Positions 24,353-27,790 of a stretch of 27,790 bases of DNA are shown in pieces. The DNA is from an uncultured Alphaproteobacteria bacterium (lineage in GTDB: Bacteria; Pseudomonadota; Alphaproteobacteria; HIMB59; GCA-002718135), in the NCBI GenBank assembly GCA_902519435.1, contig CABYKC010000009.1, forward strand, positions 1 through 27,790, given 5' to 3'. The notes beneath the pieces are model-generated. The model was given only the letters and a program-made list of their open reading frames with translations, was not told the origin of the DNA and ran no database searches. Positions within the stretch are counted from its first letter, which is position 1, and every line of letters begins with the position of its first letter. Position numbers and translations under genes: made by a program.

Positions 24353-25264
24353 TTAGTGACCTCTATTAAATTGGTCACGAAATCTTGAATCTTCTTTAAT
24401 ATATGGCCTAACCCCTATTTTTGTTTCTCTAATTATTATATAAATTCCACTACCAACAATAATTAATGATCCTATAATTTCATAAATATCTGGAATATCA
24501 GCAAAAAATAAATAACCTAAAATTGCTCCAGAAATTAATTGTGTATATTGAATAGGAGCAAAAACACTAGACTCTAAAAATTTTGAGGCGATTGTTAAAC
24601 AATTACCCCCTATTCCACAAATAATACCACAAAAAACAAGTATCATTAGATCATTAAAAGATAATGCGATGTGGCTATTAAAACTAAGTAATCCATTTAA
24701 AATAGTTGCAGATAAAAAAGCATAAAAAGTAAATGCTATTGATGATTGATTATTTGAATACTTTCTTACTAAAGTAATATTAATCGCCATTAGTAATGCG
24801 GAAAAAAATAAACCAAATAGACTTAATGAAAAATGAATAGTGCCAGGTCTACTAACTATTAATACACCAATAAATCCAACTGTTACCGCTGACCATCTTC
24901 TAATACCAACTTTTTCTTCTAAAAAAAAATGGGATAACATTGTTATCATTAATGGAGCACTAAATAATATTGGGTAAATTTCACTAAATGCATGTTCTCT
25001 AAATGAATAAACTACTAAAGCCCCTGAAATTAATCCAAATAATCCTCTAAGAAGCTGTATATGAATAATATCATTTTTTAGTGAGCTCCATTTGTTTAGA
25101 AAATAAAGAGTTAATAGTGTTGGTATAAAACTAAAAAGACAAATATAAAAATTTATTTGAAAAACAGAATATTCATTAACTAGGTATTTTTTAATTATTG
25201 TATCTAAAATGACAAATATCGTGTAACCAATAAATCCGATACTAATTCCAGATAAAACATTCAT
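24353..25264 (-). CDS. EamA/DMT family transporter
   Basis: 303 residues with ten hydrophobic helices and two EamA repeats (LLRGLFGLISGALVVYSF; FFLEEKVGIRRWSAVTVGFIGVLIVSRPG, here given in parts of the same loop region; LISGAILGYLFFADIPD). Basic C-terminal tail. Typical metabolite exporter of the inner membrane; substrate unknown. It sits between the PhyH-type gene and the MFS gene, all on the minus strand with gaps of 62 and 55 bases, so the three may be one transcript. Confidence 0.85.
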   Translation of the reverse strand: MNVLSGISIGFIGYTIFVILDTIIKKYLVNEYSVFQINFYICLFSFIPTLLTLYFLNKWSSLKNDIIHIQLLRGLFGLISGALVVYSFREHAFSEIYPILFSAPLMITMLSHFFLEEKVGIRRWSAVTVGFIGVLIVSRPGTIHFSLSLFGLFFSALLMAINITLVRKYSNNQSSIAFTFYAFLSATILNGLLSFNSHIALSFNDLMILVFCGIICGIGGNCLTIASKFLESSVFAPIQYTQLISGAILGYLFFADIPDIYEIIGSLIIVGSGIYIIIRETKIGVRPYIKEDSRFRDQFNRGH

Positions 25265-25326
25265 ATGATTTGATTAAATAGAAGTTAATTTTTAGATCTC
25301 TTATTTCAGATTCTAATAAATAAATA

Positions 25327-26106
25327 TTAATTTTTTCTTATTGTTTCATTATAATGATTATTTAATACTAAAAGATGTTGATAAGCCTCATGATCAAAGT
25401 CATCTTTAGCTACTTGATCTGTCTTAAAATTTTTATACTTATCTTCTCCTCTTACACAAATAGCGCTATCATTTTTGCTTTTTAGTTGTTTCATATCAGT
25501 AGAAATAAATTGAAAATTTAATCCTATTCTTCTGTCATTGCTAGAATTAGGTTGAGATGCGTGTAATGTTAGACCATGATGAAAGGAAACTTCACCGGGT
25601 TCTAACGGACATGATACTGCTTTATTTATATCAATATCTTTTACAGTTTGACCTCTAGATAAAACATTATTTTTATCTTCAGTTGAATGATGTTCAAAAA
25701 ATCCATTTTTATGAGAACCTGGAATCATTTTCATACAACCACTTTGATCATTAGCTTTGGATAAAGCTAACCATGCACTTACTTGTTTTTCATTATTATC
25801 AAAGCCCCAATAGGTAAGATCTTGATGCCAACTTACGTGTGTTTTAGTGTTTGGTTCTTTTATTATAAAAGTTGCATTATATAATAATATATTTTTACCA
25901 ATTATTTCTTCAACAAAATCAAGCAATATTTTATTAGTTGCTATTTCATACACCCATTTCATTATTGTATAAGTTTTCACAATATAATGAAGTTTACCTA
26001 ATTTTTTTTCTGAGTCTTCTAATTTATTTCTAAAAAAATTTGCTTCTTTTGCATTATAAATTTTTAATGGTGAAAAATAGCCATTTAGATCATAAAAATC
26101 TTTCAT
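25327..26106 (-). CDS. Phytanoyl-CoA dioxygenase (PhyH) family protein
   Basis: 259 residues if begun at ATG 26106 (MKDFYDLNGYFSPLKIY), which I prefer because the 20 extra codons back to 26166 are hydrophobic filler not seen in this family. The Fe(II) triad is visible: H94 and D96 in SWHQDLTYW and H182 in GLTLHASQPNSS, with R192/R193 for 2-oxoglutarate; MKMIPGSHKNGFFEH and EPGEVSFHHG are typical. A 2-oxoglutarate-dependent oxygenase of small molecules, substrate unknown. Upstream lies a 233-base region shared with the divergent HDAC-family gene. Confidence 0.83.
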   Translation of the reverse strand: MKDFYDLNGYFSPLKIYNAKEANFFRNKLEDSEKKLGKLHYIVKTYTIMKWVYEIATNKILLDFVEEIIGKNILLYNATFIIKEPNTKTHVSWHQDLTYWGFDNNEKQVSAWLALSKANDQSGCMKMIPGSHKNGFFEHHSTEDKNNVLSRGQTVKDIDINKAVSCPLEPGEVSFHHGLTLHASQPNSSNDRRIGLNFQFISTDMKQLKSKNDSAICVRGEDKYKNFKTDQVAKDDFDHEAYQHLLVLNNHYNETIRKN

Positions 26107-26215
26107 TCTTAAAATATTATTTAAATTGATTATTAATTCAATAAAAATTGACAATAAAAAAACCAATTATACAAATAATTAATAAATCAAATATTAAAAC
26201 AAATTCCATATTGGT

Positions 26216-26284
26216 TGTGACACTAATTCTTTATGGATAGAATACATTTACTCACTAAATATATATTGGTAGATTAGTGCCACA
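26216..26284. repeat. Inverted repeat in divergent control region
   Basis: TGTGACACTAAT (26216-26227) and ATTAGTGCCACA (26273-26284) are complementary in 11 of 12 positions, 45 bases apart. They lie between the PhyH-type gene (-) and the HDAC-family gene (+), a natural place for a shared operator or looping site. The arms are more GC-rich than their surroundings. Confidence 0.4.
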
Positions 26285-26338
26285 TAAACTATGTACAAAT
26301 TAATTTAGGCATAAATTGAGTTAAAAAGAGGCAAATTT

Positions 26339-27247
26339 ATGAAAAAAATCAGTTGGGTAACACACGAAGATTATGACATTCCTCTGCCTGAAAATCATAA
26401 ATTTACTGCCAGTAAGTTTTCAGATTTATATAATGAATTAAAAACTTCAGATTTTTATCATCGTGCAAAAATTCTAAGTCCTCAAAAATCAAGTGTTGAT
26501 GAAGTTTCTATATGTCATGATTTAGATTACGTATTAAAAATTAAAAATGGTACTTTGTCCGATAAAGAAATAAGAAGATTGGGTTTTAAATGGTCAGAAA
26601 CACTTTCTAATCGCTCCTTTTTAGCAGTTAATGGAACTCTATTAACATGCAAAGAAGCAATTAAGAATGGTATAGCAAATCATTTAGCAGGTGGAACACA
26701 CCACAGTCATAGAGATTTTGGTTCAGGATACTGTGTTTTTAACGATTTGGCTTATGCTTCATTACATTTAATAAGAACCCATCAAGTAAAAAAAATATTA
26801 ATTTTTGACACTGATGTGCATCAAGGAGATGGTACAGCCTCAATCCTTAAAGATAATGATAAAATTTTTACATGTTCTATTCATTGTAAAAATAATTTTC
26901 CATTTAGAAAATCAATAAGTGACATGGATGTTGAATTAGAAGATAATTTAGAAGATAATGAATATTTAGAAATATTATATCAAACTCTTAATAGTTGTAT
27001 AAAAAATTTTAATCCTGATTTAGTAATTTTTGATACTGGAGTTGATATTCATGAGAATGATAAATTAGGAAATTTAAAAATAACAACTGAAGGATTATTA
27101 AAAAGAGATATTACAGTGTTAGAATTTTTTAAAAATAAATCAATTCCTGTTGCGACAGTAATAGGTGGTGGATATTCAAATGATAAATTAGAATTAGCTA
27201 AAAGACATAGTTTAATTTTTAAAGCTACATCAATGGTTTTTAATTAA
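26339..27247 (+). CDS. Histone deacetylase family protein (class IV-like)
   Basis: 302 residues. Active-site parts are complete: His pair in GGTHHSHRDFGSGYCVFND (H121, H122), zinc ligands D159 and H161 in FDTDVHQGDGT, and D236 in DTGVDIHEND; VIGGGYSND supplies the usual C-terminal glycine turn. The short length and GGTHHSH motif fit the HDAC11-like bacterial group. Bacterial members remove acetyl groups from polyamines, small amides or proteins. Start supported by AGAGG about 10 bases upstream. Its stop overlaps the convergent secreted protein gene by 4 bases. Confidence 0.9.
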   Translation: MKKISWVTHEDYDIPLPENHKFTASKFSDLYNELKTSDFYHRAKILSPQKSSVDEVSICHDLDYVLKIKNGTLSDKEIRRLGFKWSETLSNRSFLAVNGTLLTCKEAIKNGIANHLAGGTHHSHRDFGSGYCVFNDLAYASLHLIRTHQVKKILIFDTDVHQGDGTASILKDNDKIFTCSIHCKNNFPFRKSISDMDVELEDNLEDNEYLEILYQTLNSCIKNFNPDLVIFDTGVDIHENDKLGNLKITTEGLLKRDITVLEFFKNKSIPVATVIGGGYSNDKLELAKRHSLIFKATSMVFN

Positions 27248-27651
27248 TTACATTTAGTAATTACTACTTGTATAGACTTGTCATTATAGAGATATTCAAA
27301 ACAAAAATTTTTAAACGAATTAAAATGATTATTTATAATTTTTAAATTTTTTTTATTATAATCTAAAAAAATATATTCAAATATAATTTTTTCAACAATA
27401 TCCTTAGAAAAAATTGGCATTGTAATTATTTCGCCATCATTAAATATTGATTTTAAATAAAATACATCTGAGTCATTATCTACTTTAGAAAATGAATTCT
27501 TTTTTATGAGAAAAAGAACATTTTCGTTCCAATCATTCTTTTGAAGATCAAAAAGTATTTTTAAATCATCGAGGTTTATTAATTTATTTGAATCTAAGGC
27601 GTGAGTATTTAGTGATAAAAAAATAAAACATAAAAAAAGTAATTTTTTCAT
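27244..27651 (-). CDS. Secreted hypothetical protein
   Basis: 135 residues with a clear signal peptide (MKKLLFLCFIFLSLNTHA, cleavage near 18) and a small polar domain with two cysteines (NFCFEYL and ITKC at the very end) that could form a disulphide in the periplasm. No family recognised. Begins at ATG 27651, divergent from the transporter gene at the window edge. Confidence 0.7.
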   Translation of the reverse strand: MKKLLFLCFIFLSLNTHALDSNKLINLDDLKILFDLQKNDWNENVLFLIKKNSFSKVDNDSDVFYLKSIFNDGEIITMPIFSKDIVEKIIFEYIFLDYNKKNLKIINNHFNSFKNFCFEYLYNDKSIQVVITKCN

Positions 27652-27719
27652 AAAAAAAAGTGTGAATTAAAGAACGATACTGATAGATATATTAATAATC
27701 TATTTATTTTCAAATATTT

Positions 27720-27790
27720 ATGAAAACAAGAAATAAGGGGCTTATACTATCATTTGTAGGGGTTTTAATACTTAGCCCTGATAGTTTATT
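27720..27790 (+). CDS. EamA/DMT transporter, N-terminal part only
   Basis: ATG 27720 opens MKTRNKGLILSFVGVLIL followed by SPDSL and continues past the window. A first helix with the sequence G-x2-LSxxGVLxLSPDSLL is characteristic of one group of DMT transporters. Only 23 complete codons are visible, and no Shine-Dalgarno precedes them, so the call is tentative. Confidence 0.5.
   Translation, partial: MKTRNKGLILSFVGVLILSPDSL

Noticed and set aside
26107..26166. Upstream 20 codons of the PhyH-type ORF as a signal peptide or membrane anchor
   Set aside because: The family is cytosolic, homology starts at M21, and the hydrophobic stretch looks like read-through of AT-rich intergenic DNA.

Overview
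The window is very AT-rich and has short intergenic gaps, many overlapping start/stop codons, few clear Shine-Dalgarno sequences and several tiny ORFs. This points to a streamlined marine Alphaproteobacterium of the SAR11 / HIMB59 / AEGEAN-169 type. That is inferred from composition and gene content (Pcs-type phosphatidylcholine synthase, AlaC-type aminotransferase, photolyase, YjbQ, several DMT exporters, glutamine riboswitches); no marker gene is present to fix the taxon. I saw no rRNA, tRNA, insertion sequence or CRISPR array.

Layout. 1-1086: fragments of two unrelated sugar genes, a PQQ-type sugar dehydrogenase (-) and a GH32-like glycosidase (+), fused head to head at about 262. This is either a real rearrangement or an assembly chimera. 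1083-3386: an NAD-dependent sugar epimerase and three small membrane proteins, with one clear bidirectional hairpin terminator. 3484-7308 (-): the most striking unit. A circularly permuted ATP-grasp, an alpha-E protein and a transglutaminase-like protein form an operon, followed by a small alpha/beta protein. Its leader carries two tandem copies of what I read as the glutamine riboswitch (glnA RNA motif), then a 17-codon leader ORF. 7406-10066 (-): phosphatidylcholine synthase, a MutT-like Nudix hydrolase and a prokaryotic (6-4)-type photolyase that lacks the cysteines for the usual Fe-S cluster. 10163-12832 (+): a glycine-zipper lipoprotein, a secreted EF-hand protein, two tiny ORFs and a renalase-like flavoprotein. 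12835-14025 (-): AlaC. 14109-17474 (+): a YugP-like membrane zinc peptidase and an 870-residue fusion of cyclic-nucleotide-binding-like, acyltransferase and SGNH-hydrolase domains. 17489-21562 (-): a D-apiose oxidation pair (ApsD dehydrogenase, ApnL-like lactonase) with a TTC38-like TPR protein. 21605-27790: transporters (three EamA/DMT, one MFS), YjbQ, a PhyH-type dioxygenase, an HDAC-family deacetylase and a secreted hypothetical protein.

How the parts work together. The riboswitch/amidoligase-like operon suggests that a peptide ligation or protein modification system is tied to the cell's glutamine level. The apsD-apnL pair should oxidise apiose, a plant and algal sugar, to apionate. The photolyase, Nudix and flavoprotein genes fit life in sunlit surface water.
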